A stretch of DNA of 64,000 bases from Coenobita brevimanus (GCA_032717465.1 JAVRFU010003718.1:2116856-2180855), one strand, 5' to 3'; counted from the stretch's first letter, positions 1-11,231 are shown. The notes: generated by a model from the letters alone, not told the origin. Numbers and translations are program-made.

Positions 1-510
1 ACCCAGCATGAGGGCAAAATGAACTCAAAGCTGGGTGTGGATCACCACATCTGATGTTACGGACTTTGGAGCCACGATATACCAGCAAAATCTGACTTAT
101 AGTAACACCCAGAGTGGAACAACAGATGTCTCCACATCAAAGACCAGAGTGAGTGGCAGACAGATCAGTCAAGACTTCCTCTGTCTGAAAACTAAACGGG
201 CAAGGAAATTTCGTTTGGAAGTCGTGCAAAGTGTGTTAGGCAGAACTAAAAACAGCGTCATATGTTGGTGTTTCAGGAAGCCTCTGGACTCTGCACCAGC
301 ACCTCGCTATACAGGACTGACGCTGCAGCTCCAGCCTCAATACTCCTGCATCCACAAGCAGGTCTGGGACAAGGGAGGTCCAAAAGGGTCATGTAGCCAA
401 ACAAAGGCCTGTGTGATGTAGTCCAAGGTGCATAACCAGCCAGGGGTAGCTGAAGGAACTTACGGCAAAGTGCCTGCAAACTGTTACCTCCAAGAAAACA
501 AAATCAAAAT
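1..510 (-). other. Degenerate retroelement linker/3' UTR debris, unit 1
   Basis: Non-coding or heavily degenerate sequence lying between the RT C-terminal remnant (510-1048) and, in the neighbouring unit, the RNase H remnant. On the minus strand there are short stretches resembling the region upstream of an RNase H domain, but no continuous frame. The block is duplicated at 5062-5614. Short plus-strand frames here have no recognisable product. Confidence 0.5.
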
Positions 511-1048
511 AAAAAAGACCCAAACTCAAGAAGCATTCATTTTGAGATGCCTGGACACACTGCATTTGAAAGACTGGAGGCCAGAGCCAGTAGGAAATAC
601 AAAGGGAGGCAGTTCCAGTGTTGACTTGTTGTATACTTGACGAATTGGGAGTAATGGTTAACTCTTGCAATAGAGAGCTGGACTGAGAAGGGATGAGAGT
701 TTGTTGCTAGACGGGTACTACGTGCCTGTCATAGTAGATGAGGGATGCAAGCATACAGTCCAGAGGAGCAGTGACCATTGAAGTGGCGACAAAAAAAAGA
801 GATAAAGATGCAACAGCGTGGTAAAGAGACAGAGGTTGAAGGGAGCCAGTAAGAGGAGGCGGGTTAATGAAACGAAAAACATTTGACTCCACCTTGTTCA
901 GATGGAATGTACATGGGGAGTCTCCCCATACGTGAGAGTTGTACTCTACATTGGCGAATAAACCCATGTAAAAGGTTAGCAATTGTGCTGGAGTCAAGAA
1001 GGTACAGAGTTGGCTTAGCAAATCTAATCTTTTGGAAACAGATTTTAC
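510..1048 (-). pseudogene. Non-LTR RT C-terminal remnant (family Y), unit 1
   Basis: The minus strand encodes the region after the RT catalytic core, including FLTPAQLLTFYMGLF, EYNSHVWGDSP and SLYHAVASLSLF. This matches the usual C-terminal pattern of a Jockey/CR1-superfamily reverse transcriptase (EQLLxLYK, EYCSHVWG, RRLxSLSLFYR). A terminal stretch ending near SRHLK follows, at about 540-560. Frames are broken by stops. The YADD region, present at 11232-11502 in unit 2, is missing here because of a deletion at 1048/1049. Confidence 0.7.
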
Positions 1049-2702
1049 TATCTATCTATCTATCTATTGCCAGACGCCTCAATCCCGTTTGGGGTGGCCA
1101 CAAACAAATCACCTCCAAGTTGCCCTGTCCCCCGCCATTTCACTGCCCTGCTCCCAACTCACATCCACCTCTCTCATATACCTCTCCACCCCATCCCTCC
1201 ATCTCATCCTAGGCCTCCCCCTCCCTCTTACCCCCTCCACCTCACTCACATACATTCTCTTTGTCAGTATTTCACCCTCCATCCTCTCCACATGGCCAAA
1301 CCACCTCAGTGTGTTCCTCATAAGGCTTCCATTCACATCAACATCCACACCACAACGCTCCTTTATATCCTCGTTCGTCAGCCTGTCTCTCCATGTGACT
1401 CCACAGGCTTCTCTTAAATAACTCATTTCCACCGCTCTCACTCTTAACTTGTGTCCTTCCAACAACGTTCAAGCTTCACTTCTGTACGTTAGAGTTGGTA
1501 TCACAATACTGTTATGTAGTAACTTTTTCACTTCCATGCTCACTTCCCTGTTTCTTATCACTGCTTTCAAAGAACCAGCAACCTTTCTTCCCTGCTGTAC
1601 CCTTTCAAGCACTTCACCCTCCAAACCTCCATCCTTACTCATCACACTACCCAAGTACTTAAACGTACTCACATTTTCCAATTCCCCACCATCCAACCTC
1701 GCTGTACATTCACTGATTTCACCTCTCTCAAAGACCATCACTTTACTCTTCCCTACATTCACCTTTAGATTCCGTTTCTTACACACTCTCCCAAACTCAT
1801 CCACCAAGCCTTGCAGCTCCCCTTCGTCTTCACTCAACAACACAGTATCATCTGCAAACAACAGTACAGGGAGTTTCCAAACACTATCCTCTCTCACCAG
1901 GGCCACTCGAACATCCACTACCCTACCTTCTACCTCTTTTATTACCCCATCCATGTACAGATTGAACAACCATGGAGACATGACACATTCCTGTTTCAAC
2001 CCAACCTTCAAAGAGAAATATTCACTTAGTTCAACATCAACACATACTGCAACCTTCGCACCATCGTACATACTCTTCACAGCATTCAACAACTTCCCAT
2101 CTACTCCATATATTCTTAACACTTTCCACAATCCTTGTCTATCCACCCTGTCATAAGCTTTCTCCAAATCCATGAAAGCCGCATACAACTTCTTTCCCTG
2201 TTCTAGAAACTTTTCCACTAAAGATCTAAGAATGAATATCTGAGCTACACAACCTCTTCCCTTCCTAAAGCCTCCCTGTTCTTCTCCAACTAATTTCTCT
2301 GTTCTTTCTCTAACTCTGTCAATAAGTATCCTACCATACACTTTTCCTATTATACAAAGAAGACAAATACCCCTATGATTACCACACACTTCTTTTTCCC
2401 CTTTTCCTTTGTACAAGGGAATAATTATACCTGACTTCCAATCCTCCGGGACTCTACCTTCCTCCCAGGCCAATCTGCACATCTTCCACATCCATTCTAC
2501 TACTATCTCTCCCCCATGCTTCTGCATTTTACCACACACTCCATCAATTCCTGGGGCTTTCTTCAATTTAACTTTCTTCATTTTCTACCCTACTGATTTC
2601 TTCCTCTCTTCTCACCTCACTCCTTCTCCCAGCCATTCCCCAGCCACTTATACTCGCATTACTTCCATCCTCTATGTTCAACAACAATTCCTTAAAGTGT
2701 TC
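1049..2702 (-). mobile_element. RTE-A non-LTR retrotransposon, 5'-truncated copy
   Basis: Minus-strand element with its 3' end at 1049, carrying a GATA-type tail, and its 5' truncation at about 2702. It encodes the RT and C-terminal part only. The RT start has KKAPGIDGVCG; motif A reads AFMDLEKAYDRVD; motif B reads GLKQECVMSPWLF, where other copies have GLKQGC; motif C reads LFADDTVLL. The C-terminal RNTLRWFGHVERM follows after a break near 1465-1469. The longest frame is 1469-2581 (370 aa). The endonuclease domain is absent. RTE-type proteins nick DNA and reverse-transcribe their own RNA at the nick; this copy could not do so. The same truncation point occurs at 13161, so the insertion predates the segmental duplication. 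Confidence 0.9.
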
Positions 2703-2960
2703 AAGACAGCTGGTGATAGGACAGAGTCCTGAGGAACACCACTACTCATAGCTCTAGGAGAAAAACAGTGGCTGTCTACAACTGCAGCTATAGAACCACC
2801 AGAAAGGAAGCTTGAGATGAAGGCACAGATAGAAGAATAGAAGCCATAAGAGGGCAGTTGGGAAATTAAAAATTTATGCCAGACTCAACTAAAAGTCTTT
2901 GAGATGTCAAGTGAAATGGCAAAGCTTTCACTAAAATCCTGAAAGGATTGGACAACACTA
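2703..2960 (-). pseudogene. RT palm remnant (family Y), unit 1
   Basis: The minus strand reads LDISKTFS, VWHKFLISQLPSYGFY, ISSFLSG and SSGVPQDSVLSP with interrupting stops. This is the motif A to motif B region of a non-LTR RT, whose usual form is LDISKAFDRVWHKALLSKLPSYG...SGVPQGSVLSP. The RTE-A fragment at 1049-2702 interrupts it directly after motif B. It is part of the same decayed element as 510-1048. Confidence 0.65.
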
Positions 2961-3000
2961 GAGCTTGATGCAGCAGGAGCAGGGTATGTCTGTCAGCAGC

Positions 3001-3420
3001 CTATCTAGTATGAGCTAGAACCTTTAAAAGGCTCACAACCTTCAGGCAAGAAGCCTTTATCTGCTTTAAATGTGGGATCCAAATAAGACAGGCGTCACAG
3101 ATGAGGCCCAAAAACCTCACTTCCATACCAGCAATCCTTTGGCCATTTAAAAACAAATCTGGGTCAGGATGGGTCCCATGTAACTGGCAGAAGTGCACTG
3201 GAATGGTCTCAGATGAGGAAAATCTAAAAGCCATGTTTTGGTGCCCTGGTAACAGAATGATTTATTGCAAGTTGCAGCCAGCACTCTGCCACCAACATAC
3301 TGGATGCAGCAAATGAAACAGAGACATCATCCACAAAGAGGAAGCTCTTCACTCCCTCTTCTCCACAATGCCATTAATCCTTTTGACAGTTAGGGTAGTG
3401 GTGCAAAACTCACCCCTCGA
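3001..3420 (-). pseudogene. RT catalytic/thumb remnant (family Z), unit 1
   Basis: The minus strand has SFLFVDDVSVSFAASS (a YVDD-like motif C), then HPDPDLFLNGQRI, VRFLGLICDACLIWIPHLKQIKASCLK and LLKVLAHTR, with in-frame stops between blocks. This order is typical of Jockey-like RTs (HPDPxLxLxGxxIPxVxExRFLGLxFD...HL). The longest open piece is 3001-3234. It is degenerate and belongs to a different lineage from family Y. Confidence 0.65.
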
Positions 3421-3470
3421 TGCTGGACAACGCAAGCTGCATCGAACAAAATCGCCCTTGATAGAGAGAA

Positions 3471-4245
3471 GAAACATCATAAATTAGCACATATTTTATA
3501 TTCGCCAAACATTTTTATCAACATTATAAAGCAGAACTATCTGAGATTATGTCAATAAAAAGTCAGGCAGAAGAAGGCATAAATAAAGGCAGGGGAAAAT
3601 ATAATTTAGCCAAATACCGCTCCCACACTGCAGCACGACCGTAAGGTAATTTCATGTTGTGGTACATAAAACCGATCTGAACTGTCCTATAGTAAATATT
3701 AATATATCGGAATGTAGCTGATGAAATTTCCTAAAACTCCTAATCAGCAACAATTACCATGAAACAAATATTTCTATGAGGAAACAAGAGAGAAGAAGGA
3801 AAGAAGAAACATCATAAATTGGCACATAATCTATATTCGCTGAACTTTTTTATCAACACCATAGGCAAGTATAAATATTAGAGATTACGTGAATAAAAAA
3901 TCAGGCAGACACAGGCTTAGATAAAGGCAGGGGAAAACATAATTTGGCAACAACTTTGGCCGCACAAAACACCACTCCCGCACTGCAGCGCAATCATAAG
4001 ATAATTTCCTATAGTGGTACGTAAAACCCACCCAAACTGCCCAACAGTAAATATTTATATACCAAAATGCCACTAATGAAATTTCCTAAAACTTTTTCTC
4101 AATAACAATTACCATAAAACTTATATTTCTATGAGAAAAAACAAAGGAAATAAAAAACATCGTAACTCAGCGCATAATGTATGTTCGCTAAATGTTTTTA
4201 TCAACACAATAAGCAAGCACAACTATTAGAGATTAGAAGATAATA
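3471..4245. repeat. ~335-345 bp AT-rich tandem repeat, about 2.3 copies, unit 1
   Basis: Copies start near 3471, 3806 and 4154 (each opens with a variant of aaacatcataaattagcaca) and share ordered sub-blocks such as gtcaggcag, ggcaggggaaaa and tttcctaaaact. The array separates two RT remnants of family Z and looks like a later expansion or insertion into that element. The counterpart is 13931-14720. No coding capacity is evident. Confidence 0.75.
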
Positions 4246-4289
4246 AAATCACGGAAAAAGAAGCAAAACCAATGGTGTGGGGACAAAAT

Positions 4290-4590
4290 GTTTAAGAAGT
4301 ATGGCGAGCACGGAAAAAAGGGGGGGGTTCTCCCAGCATTCAGCCAAGGCCAAGCCGTCCCACATCCTGAGTACTTGTCTGTGGTTGGATGCAGCCTGCG
4401 TCGTCCAATAACGAGAGAGTTAACTGCAACAGCAAATAATGCTACACTCAAAACACTCCTCTGTGGCACATCCTCCTCCTGAGAGTACAGGGGAGAGTTC
4501 AAATCACACACACACAAAGGAAACTTCCTGTCAAAGACGAAGTTCTGAATAAAAGTGGGTAAGCAACCCCAAAGACCATAAAAATGGAGA
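4290..4590 (-). pseudogene. RT palm remnant with motif B (family Z), unit 1
   Basis: The minus strand reads FIQNFVFDRKFPL, then SQEEDVPQRSVLSVALFAV and AVNSLVIG. This matches the FIxNFLxxRxFxV...QEEGVPQGSVLSVTLFAIAIN block of Jockey-like RTs. The motif continues across the AT-rich tandem repeat to the YVDD remnant at 3001-3420. Stops and a G-run expansion near 4320 break the frame. Confidence 0.6.
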
Positions 4591-4599
4591 CTGGTTGGT

Positions 4600-5080
4600 C
4601 ACCTCCTGTAGCTTGCTTGGAACAGGAAATGTGCCCCAAGCATGCTGCCAGGAGGTAGGGACTGCAGCCTTAATCAATGGGAAATAATCTCTGTTGGTGA
4701 CAGGTCTAACAGACACATCAAGAATCACTGTTGCCCTTGCTGCCTCACCTGCACAATCATTTCCCTGCGGTCCAATGTGGGTTGCCACCCAGCATGGTGG
4801 CCCACGAGGTGGAACTTTCCTCAAATTTTCAACACTAAAGGGTGAGGAGAGTTGAAATGCTTAACGGCAGACAAGGCAGCCCTGCAGTCATTAAAAATCA
4901 TAAAACTAATTGCATCAAAGATGAGGATATGGTGGAGAGCCAACAGAATTGCTGACAGCTTCACAGTAAAAATTAAGGCAGAGGAGGGTAGGGTGCCACT
5001 CTGGGTAAAATAATGGATGACAACCTCAAATCCAATGCCAGCCATCAGTAAACATGGAGAGACCCAGCATGAGGGCAAAA
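4600..5080 (-). pseudogene. RNase H domain remnant, unit 1
   Basis: The minus strand encodes SALIFTVKLSAILLALHHIL, MIFNDCRAALSAVKHFNSPHPLVLKI and, in a second frame, CWVATHIGPQGNDCAGEAARA. These correspond to the E, D and H/N blocks of retroelement RNase H (normally IFTAELxAI, IxSDSxSAL and WVPxHxGxxGNExAD). The first acidic residue is changed to K in the visible frame and the expected SD is ND, so catalytic residues are lost. The domain lies upstream of, not downstream of, the RT palm remnant at 4290-4590, which indicates a chimeric junction. Confidence 0.7.
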
Positions 5081-5614
5081 TGAACTCAAAGCTGGGTGTG
5101 GATCACCACATCTGATGTTACGGACTTTGGAGCCACGATATACCAGCAAAATCTGACTTATAGTAACACCCAGAGTGGAACAGATGTCTCCACATCAAAG
5201 ACCAGAGTGAGTGGCAGACAGATCAGTTATGACTTCCTCTGCCTGATAACTAAAGGGGCAAGGAAATTGCGTATGGAAGTCGTGCAAAGCGTGCTATGCA
5301 GAACTAAAAACAGCGTCATATGTTGGTGTTTCAGGAAGCCTCTGGAGTCTGCACCAGCACCTCGATATACAGGACTGACGCTGTAGCTCCAGGCTCAAAA
5401 CTCCTGCATCCAAAACAGGCCTGGGACAAGGGAGGTGCAAAAGGGTCCTGTAGCCAAACGAAGGACTGGGACATCTGAGGTGCAAAAGGGTCTAGTAGCC
5501 AAACAAAGGCCTGTGTGATGTAGTCCAAGGTGCATAACCAGCCAGGGGTAGCTGAAGGAACCTACGGCAAAGTGCCCGCAAACTGTTACCTCCAAGAAAA
5601 CAAAATCAAAATAA
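5080..5614 (-). other. Linker/3' UTR debris, unit 2, with RTE-B target site
   Basis: Collinear copy of 1-510. A small local duplication (roughly 5428-5510, with tagccaaac-aaagg repeated) is present here but not in unit 1. The block ends at the RTE-B insertion point at 5614/5615; the matching empty site is near 505-525 in unit 1. Confidence 0.6.
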
Positions 5615-5770
5615 CTATCTATCTATCTATCTATCTATAGCCTGACGCCCTAATCCCGCAAAGGGTGGCCGCAGACAAAACGCCTCCAAGTCACTCTGTC
5701 ACCCACCATTTGACTACCCGCCCCCAATTCACCCCCTCCCTCATATACCTCTCAACTCCATCCCTCCACC

Positions 5771-6481
5771 TCATCCTCGGTCTACCCCTCCCTCTCTCTC
5801 TCTCTCCACCTCACCTACATACACCCTCTTAGTCAGTCTTTCATTCTCCATCCTCTCCACATGTCCAAACCACCTCAGTGTATTTCTCCTAATCTTTTCA
5901 TCCACATCCACCCCACAACGTTCCTTCACTTCTTCATTCGTCAACCTGTCCCTCCACGTCACTCCACATGCTCCTCTCAAGTAACTCATTTCCACTGCTC
6001 TCACTCTTGACTTGTTCCCCTCTTGCAAGGTCCACGCCTCGCTTTCATACGTCAGGGTAGGGATCACAATACCATCATGCAGTGACTTCTTAACTTCCAT
6101 ACTCACCTCCCTATTTCTCATCACTGCTTTCAGTGTGCCAACAACCTTCCTTCCCTGCTGTACTCTTTCACACACTTCATCCCCCAAAGTTCCATCCTTA
6201 CTCATCACACTACCCAAGTACTTGAATGCACTCACATTCTCCATATCCTCACCATCCAACCTCACTGCACACTCTGTGACTTCATTCCTCTCAAACACCA
6301 TAACTTTGCTTTTGTTTATATTAACTTTCAGCTTCCTCCTCCTACACTCTGTCCCAAATTCATTCACCAAACCCTGCAACTCCCATTCATCTTCACTCAA
6401 CAATACTGTATCATCAGCAAACAGCAACACCGGAAGCTTCCAAATCTCACCCTCATTCTTTAGGGCCACCCCCACATCCAC
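5771..6481 (-). pseudogene. RTE-B RT motif C and C-terminal region
   Basis: Continuation of the polyprotein after the frameshift at ~6490. It contains the catalytic LLFADDTVLLSEDEWELQG, VNINKSKVMVFERNE, FKYLGSVMSKDG, TYESEAW, SYLRGACGVTWRDRLTNEEV and the terminal LRWFGHVERM. The extreme C-terminus is frameshifted into EREREGGV. Together with 6502-8649 it would make a protein of roughly 1,000 aa, consistent with RTE elements. Confidence 0.88.
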
Positions 6482-6501
6482 TGCCCAACCTTGTACCTCC
6501 T

Positions 6502-8649
6502 TTACAACTCATCCATATATATATTAAACAGCCATGGAGACATTACACACCCCTGTTTCAGTCCCACATTGAGATCAAAGAACTCACTCAGCTCACCATC
6601 CACTCGCACCGTAGCCCTAGCTCCCTCGTACATACTCTTCACAGCACTCAACAATTTCCCCTCCACTCCATATATTCTTAATACCTTCCACATACCTTTC
6701 CTATCTATTCTGTCATAAGCTTTCTCCAAGTCCATGAAGGCAGCGTACACTTTCCTTTCCTTCTCTAGATACTTCTCCACTAAACATCTTAGAACAAATA
6801 TCTGATCTACACACCCTTTTCCCTTCCTAAATCCCCCTTGTTCTTCTCCAACTAGCTCCTCTGTCATATGCCTAACCCTATCAATGAGTATTCTACCATA
6901 TATTTTACCAGTCACACTAAGAAGGCAAATACCCCTATGGTTACCACATACTTCTCTCTCCCCTTTTCCTTTGTACAGAGGAACAATTATACCTGATTTC
7001 CAGTCCTCTGGAACCCTTCCCTCTTCCCAAGCCAATCTACACAACTTCCATATCCACTCCACAACAATCTCACCCCCATACCTAAGCATTTCACCACACA
7101 CTCCATCAATTCCTGGGGCCTTTCCCAGCTTAATCTTCTTCATCGCTTCCACTACTTCCGACCTACTGATCTCTTCCTCCCTCCTCTCATCTCTTCTTCT
7201 CCCAGCCATTCCCCAACCACTTATACTCACACTGCTCTCACTCTCTACATTCAACAAATCCTCAAAGTGCTCCTTCCATCTCCTCAATTTCTCTCTCTTC
7301 TCCACCAACAATCTATTATTCCTATCTTTCACTCCCCTACTATTTCCCCTTTCACACTGCCTTACTTTCTTTACCTCCTTCCAAAACAATTTCTTACTCT
7401 CCCTCCATTTCACACCCAGATTCCTCCCAAACTCTTCACCCACTTTCTTCTTACTCTCCTTCACCAGTCTCTTAACCTCCCTTCTCCTGCTCACATATAC
7501 CTCTCTCTTCTCTCTCTCATCTTCTCCCCTACCTCTACTCGCCAACCATTCACCATACGCCTTCTTCTTTTGTTCCACAGCTCGTTTCACCTCATCATTC
7601 CACCATGCTGTCCCTTGCACACCCTTGCATCTCCTCTTCACTCCACAAACCGCCTCACACGGTGCGCTTATCTCTTCCGTGAATATCTTACATACGTCTT
7701 CCACCCCTTCCATCTGCTCTAGCTCACACCTTCCCAATCTTTCTTCCACTATGCTCTTATACTCTGTCCTCTTCTCACTATCTTGCAATTTCTCCACTCT
7801 TCTCACAGGAGCTGCTTCCTCCTGTCTTCCCCTTCGCCTCCTCAACCACTTTCTTTGCAGCTCTACCTTGGCCATCACTAAGTGATGGTCCGAGACTCCA
7901 TTCCCCCACCCTCTCCACACCCTTGCATCCAACACTTGTCTTCTCATTCGCTCATCCACACACACGTAGTCTATCATTGCCTTTCGTTCAACAAGTTCAC
8001 CATCCATCCTCCTCATTACTCTCCATGTATACCGGTGGATCATCTTATGACGAAAGTAGGTGTTGGCTATTGCCAACCCCTTACCAGCACAAATGTCCAC
8101 CAAAGCACTACCATTCCCATCTACTTCAGCTGGCACACCCCACTGACCAACCACTCCATCCACTCGTACATTCCCAACTTTGCCATTCATGTCTCCAATC
8201 AACAGCACTCTCTCGCTCCTCTCTAACTTGTCCATACATGCTTCTACTCTCGCCCAAAACTCATCTTTCACTCTTGCCACTCGATCTTCTGTTGGAGCAT
8301 ACACACATACAATCGCCCATGCTTGTATACCTACTTTCATCCTCACCCATACAATCCTTGCATCCAATGTTCCATACTCTCTTATATTCTCCTTCCACTT
8401 CTTGCTTATCATCAGACATACTCCCTCTCTTGCCCTCTCATTCTCACTGACTCCCGCACATATACCTACACCGTATTCCCATTCTCTCATCCTTTCACCT
8501 TTATATTTAGTTTCAGTCAATCCACATATATCCACTATTGCATCCTCAAGCACCTGGACAATCTCTCTCTCTTTCACTTCATCATTCACTCCTCTCACAT
8601 TCCACATTCCTACCCTCAGAATGTCCTTTGTCCGTTCCTTAGTCGTCAA
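6502..8649 (-). pseudogene. RTE-B endonuclease-RT polyprotein, N-terminal 715 aa
   Basis: Residues ~13-250 are an APE-like endonuclease: VGMWNVRGVNDE, LTETKYKGE, VCVYAPTEDR, LLIGDMNGKVGN, MIDYVCVDER and VSDHHLVMAKV, which contain the expected Asn, Glu, Tyr, Asp-x-Asn and SDH positions. A Lys/Arg/Glu-rich linker with a TAWWNDEVKRA block follows. The RT then has GKAPGIDGVCGEML, AFMDLEKAYDRID and GLKQGCVMSPWLF. The frame stops just after NIYMDEL because a base was lost where other copies read MDGVVKEV. The frame is open upstream of the first ATG, which lies only at MWNVRG, so initiation by a normal AUG at the N-terminus is not apparent. Confidence 0.9.
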
Positions 8650-8741
8650 CGTATGGTCCGTCCGGGTCCGAGGCGCTTTACTTGCTTTTTTAGTTAGTTC
8701 TTTTTACGGGGTGGGGCACTAACCCACCACCAACCCTTTTA

Positions 8742-8806
8742 GTCGCCTCGTACGACAAGCAGGGATACTGGGGGAGTATTCTTGAAACCCCCCTACCCCC
8801 AGGGGG
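8742..8806 (-). promoter_or_regulatory. Structured 5' leader of RTE-B
   Basis: Read on the minus strand, three hairpins can form. The first is a C5/G5 stem with loop UGGGGGUA, the second is AUACU-CCCCC-AGUAU, and the third is GUCG-UACGAGG-CGAC followed by UAAAAGGG. The G-rich loop of the first is complementary to the C-rich loop of the second. The same arrangement is present at the 5' ends of the other long RTE copies. A role in translation or RNA processing is inference. Confidence 0.6.
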
Positions 8807-9395
8807 TTCAGGAACCATTCATTTTGAGATGCCTGGACACACTGCATTTGAAAGACTGGAGGTCATAGCCAGTATGAAATACAGACAAAGGGAGGCAGTT
8901 CCAGAGCTGACCTGTTGTATACATGATGAATTGGGGGTAATGGTTAACACTTCCAATAGAGAGCTGGACTGAAAAGGGATGAGAGTTTGTTGCTAGACGG
9001 GTACTACGTGCCTGTCATACTAGATGAGGGATGCAAGCATACAGTTCAGAGGAGCAATGACCATTGAAGTGGTGACAAAAAAGAGATAAAGATGCAACAG
9101 CGTGGTAAAGAGACAGAGGTTGAAGGGAGCCAGTAAGAGGAGGCGGGTTAATGAAACGAAAAACCTTTGACTCCACCTTGTTGAGATGGAATGTACATGG
9201 GGAGTCTCCCCATACGTGAGAGTTGTACTCTACATGGGCGAATAAACCCATGTAAAAGGTTAACAATTGTGCTGGAGTCAAGAAGGTACAGAGTTGGCTT
9301 AGCAAATCTAATCTTTTGGAAGCAGATTTTACAAGAGATGTAATATGTTCTTTCCATGATAAATCCAGAAACAATGAAACCCCAAGTATGTTTAA
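8807..9395 (-). pseudogene. Non-LTR RT C-terminal remnant (family Y), unit 2
   Basis: Minus-strand counterpart of 510-1048 but extending further. It includes FLDLSWKEHITSLVKSASKRLDLL, FLTPAQLLTFYMGLF, VEYNSHVWGDSP and HCSSELYACIP. This is the thumb and C-terminal region of a Jockey/CR1-superfamily RT. It continues across the piggyBac-like insertion into 11232-11502. Confidence 0.75.
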
Positions 9396-11227
9396 CCTCT
9401 AAACCGCGGGCTTGTTTTGCTTTGCCTTGCGTGTCCAGCGGGCATATTCGTGCTCCGACAGACTCTCTAAAAATATTTGCCAAAAATCAGTTATTAGTCC
9501 TAGAATATTAAAATTACATATGCATATGGCACACACCTTCAGCTTTCTCCTGGGATGTTTGTTGAGCCTTCGTCGAGTACCGTACGACTTGTGGAGACCT
9601 CTGAAGATGGGTAAAGAAGTCTCCGCTTCACACTTCCCGACAACCCGTAATATGATTACCACAGCCTGATATTATCACTAGAAACACTATTCTATGATTC
9701 TCAAATAGTTTGGAATCCATGTCCCCCCCCCTAAAAAAAAAAAACACTGTGAAAGCAATGAAAATTAAGAGCGCGTATGACCTTCCCACTTCCGATCATT
9801 CACCGCTGGTGTTCTGTCATTTATTATTCATAAATATACTCAGTTTATATTTCTATTACTATATAACACTTATATATATCTACTGTACAGTCTTTATCCA
9901 TAAGTTTCCTTTAGTAATAGTAGTTTATTGTCACTGTAGGCATTCAATTTCTCTTTCAGTAAAATACGTAGCATTCACTTTCTCGTCCTGTATACTAGCG
10001 TTGAGAGTGAATCTGTCACTTTCACCTTCACTTTCATAACTCATAGTATTCATACATGCTAGAGTGAAACTTTCACTTTCATTACTTCTAGTATATATAC
10101 TTGTATTCTTATATTACTACTCATTTACATTTCTGTTTACACTCTCTATTTTATTTACATTATTTACATTTCTATTTTATTTACACTGTGTTAGGCACTG
10201 TCACTTGCAGTAACTTATAACACTATTTTCCACTGTTCACTTATATTTACATTCAATGCTTTCACTTGCTGTTTACATATTATTTACAAATTATTTACAT
10301 TTCCACTTGTACTGTTTCACTCACCAGAAAGATGGCAGTCACTGTCTATCATCTTCATTGACAAATTAGCCAGTTCACATTCCACAACACTCACTTATCC
10401 CTTTACCTCTTTCCACACGAGGTTTAGTAGGGGGTAGAGGTGACATGGCCCTTTGCATGGGGCTAAAAAGGGGCGGAATTTGACAGGCGCGAATCCGACG
10501 TGCTTTCACCTTGAAAGACGACAGTAAACTGAATACAGTGTATGGTGGCCTGCCTAGGGGAAGTGCAGTGCTGCCAATCTCAGCCTGGTGACAGCTGCTA
10601 ATATATACACTATGAAATGGTTGGCAGGAAATCTAGACAATACATAATAAATTAGGTAGTTCCAGGTGAATGTAAATATCACTTTGGCTTCTCCCTTCCC
10701 TCCTTATATATATAATTTTATTATAAGAATAGATTATGCGGCATATTTGAAGTGGAAAAAAACAGCGAAAATTAGCAAACGAGTGCACGTGAGGTGTTGT
10801 CAGGTGATAATTAGCCAATTCCAGGTGTATGGCACTAATCACTTACCTTCTTTCTTTTTTATATATATTATTTGGTATAAGAATAGGGCATAGGGCTTAT
10901 TTGAATGGACAAAATCAGTGGAAAATTCCAGGGAGGATTTACTTAGCATAGCACGGCTGGGCAGGCAAAAGGAGAGTGTAATGGAGGGGAGGTAGGGAGG
11001 GGAGTCAAGAACGGGGAGAAATGGCTAAATTGTCAACAATGGATGGGAATACAGATGAGATTAGGAGTGCTGACTGGTGTTGAACATTGGCAGTACTGGT
11101 AGATGATACAAGCCACCACTTGAAAGCCCGGGCAAATTCAAAATAGCACAGAATCACAAAAGTGACGCCCCGTGGTATGATCCCTTGCTCCCAAGCGTCA
11201 CGAAAGTGACGCCCCGAGGTTAAGGGG
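9396..11227. mobile_element. piggyBac-like non-autonomous DNA transposon
   Basis: A 1.83 kb segment flanked by TTAA at 9392-9395 and 11228-11231. Its left end reads cctctaaaccgcgggc, and the right end read in reverse is ccccttaacctcggggcg, an imperfect inverted repeat. TTAA duplication and CCC-type termini are hallmarks of piggyBac. It interrupts the family Y RT. No transposase frame is visible; the interior is AT-rich with short frames only. A related copy is at 21667-23072. Confidence 0.8.
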
Positions 11228-11231
11228 TTAA

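Larger units (their letters stand above)
5615..8806 (-). mobile_element. RTE-B non-LTR retrotransposon, full length
   Basis: A 3.19 kb minus-strand element. The 5' end at 8806 is the GC-rich leader; the 3' end at 5615 is a (CTAT)n microsatellite tail. One long ORF encodes an APE-type endonuclease followed by RT, the single-ORF layout usual for RTE-clade elements. The unit-1 sequence near 505-525 gives the empty site and shows that about a dozen host bases were lost on insertion; no clear target duplication is seen. The ORF is split by a small lesion at ~6500, so the copy is inactive but only lightly decayed. Confidence 0.93.

Noticed and set aside
6884..7885. Long plus-strand Ser/Pro/Leu-rich frames (also 60527-61528, 61525-62340, 51977-52768, 49929-50723, 1449-2156)
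   Set aside because: They are antisense to RTE RT/endonuclease coding sequence; the low-complexity composition follows from its codon use.
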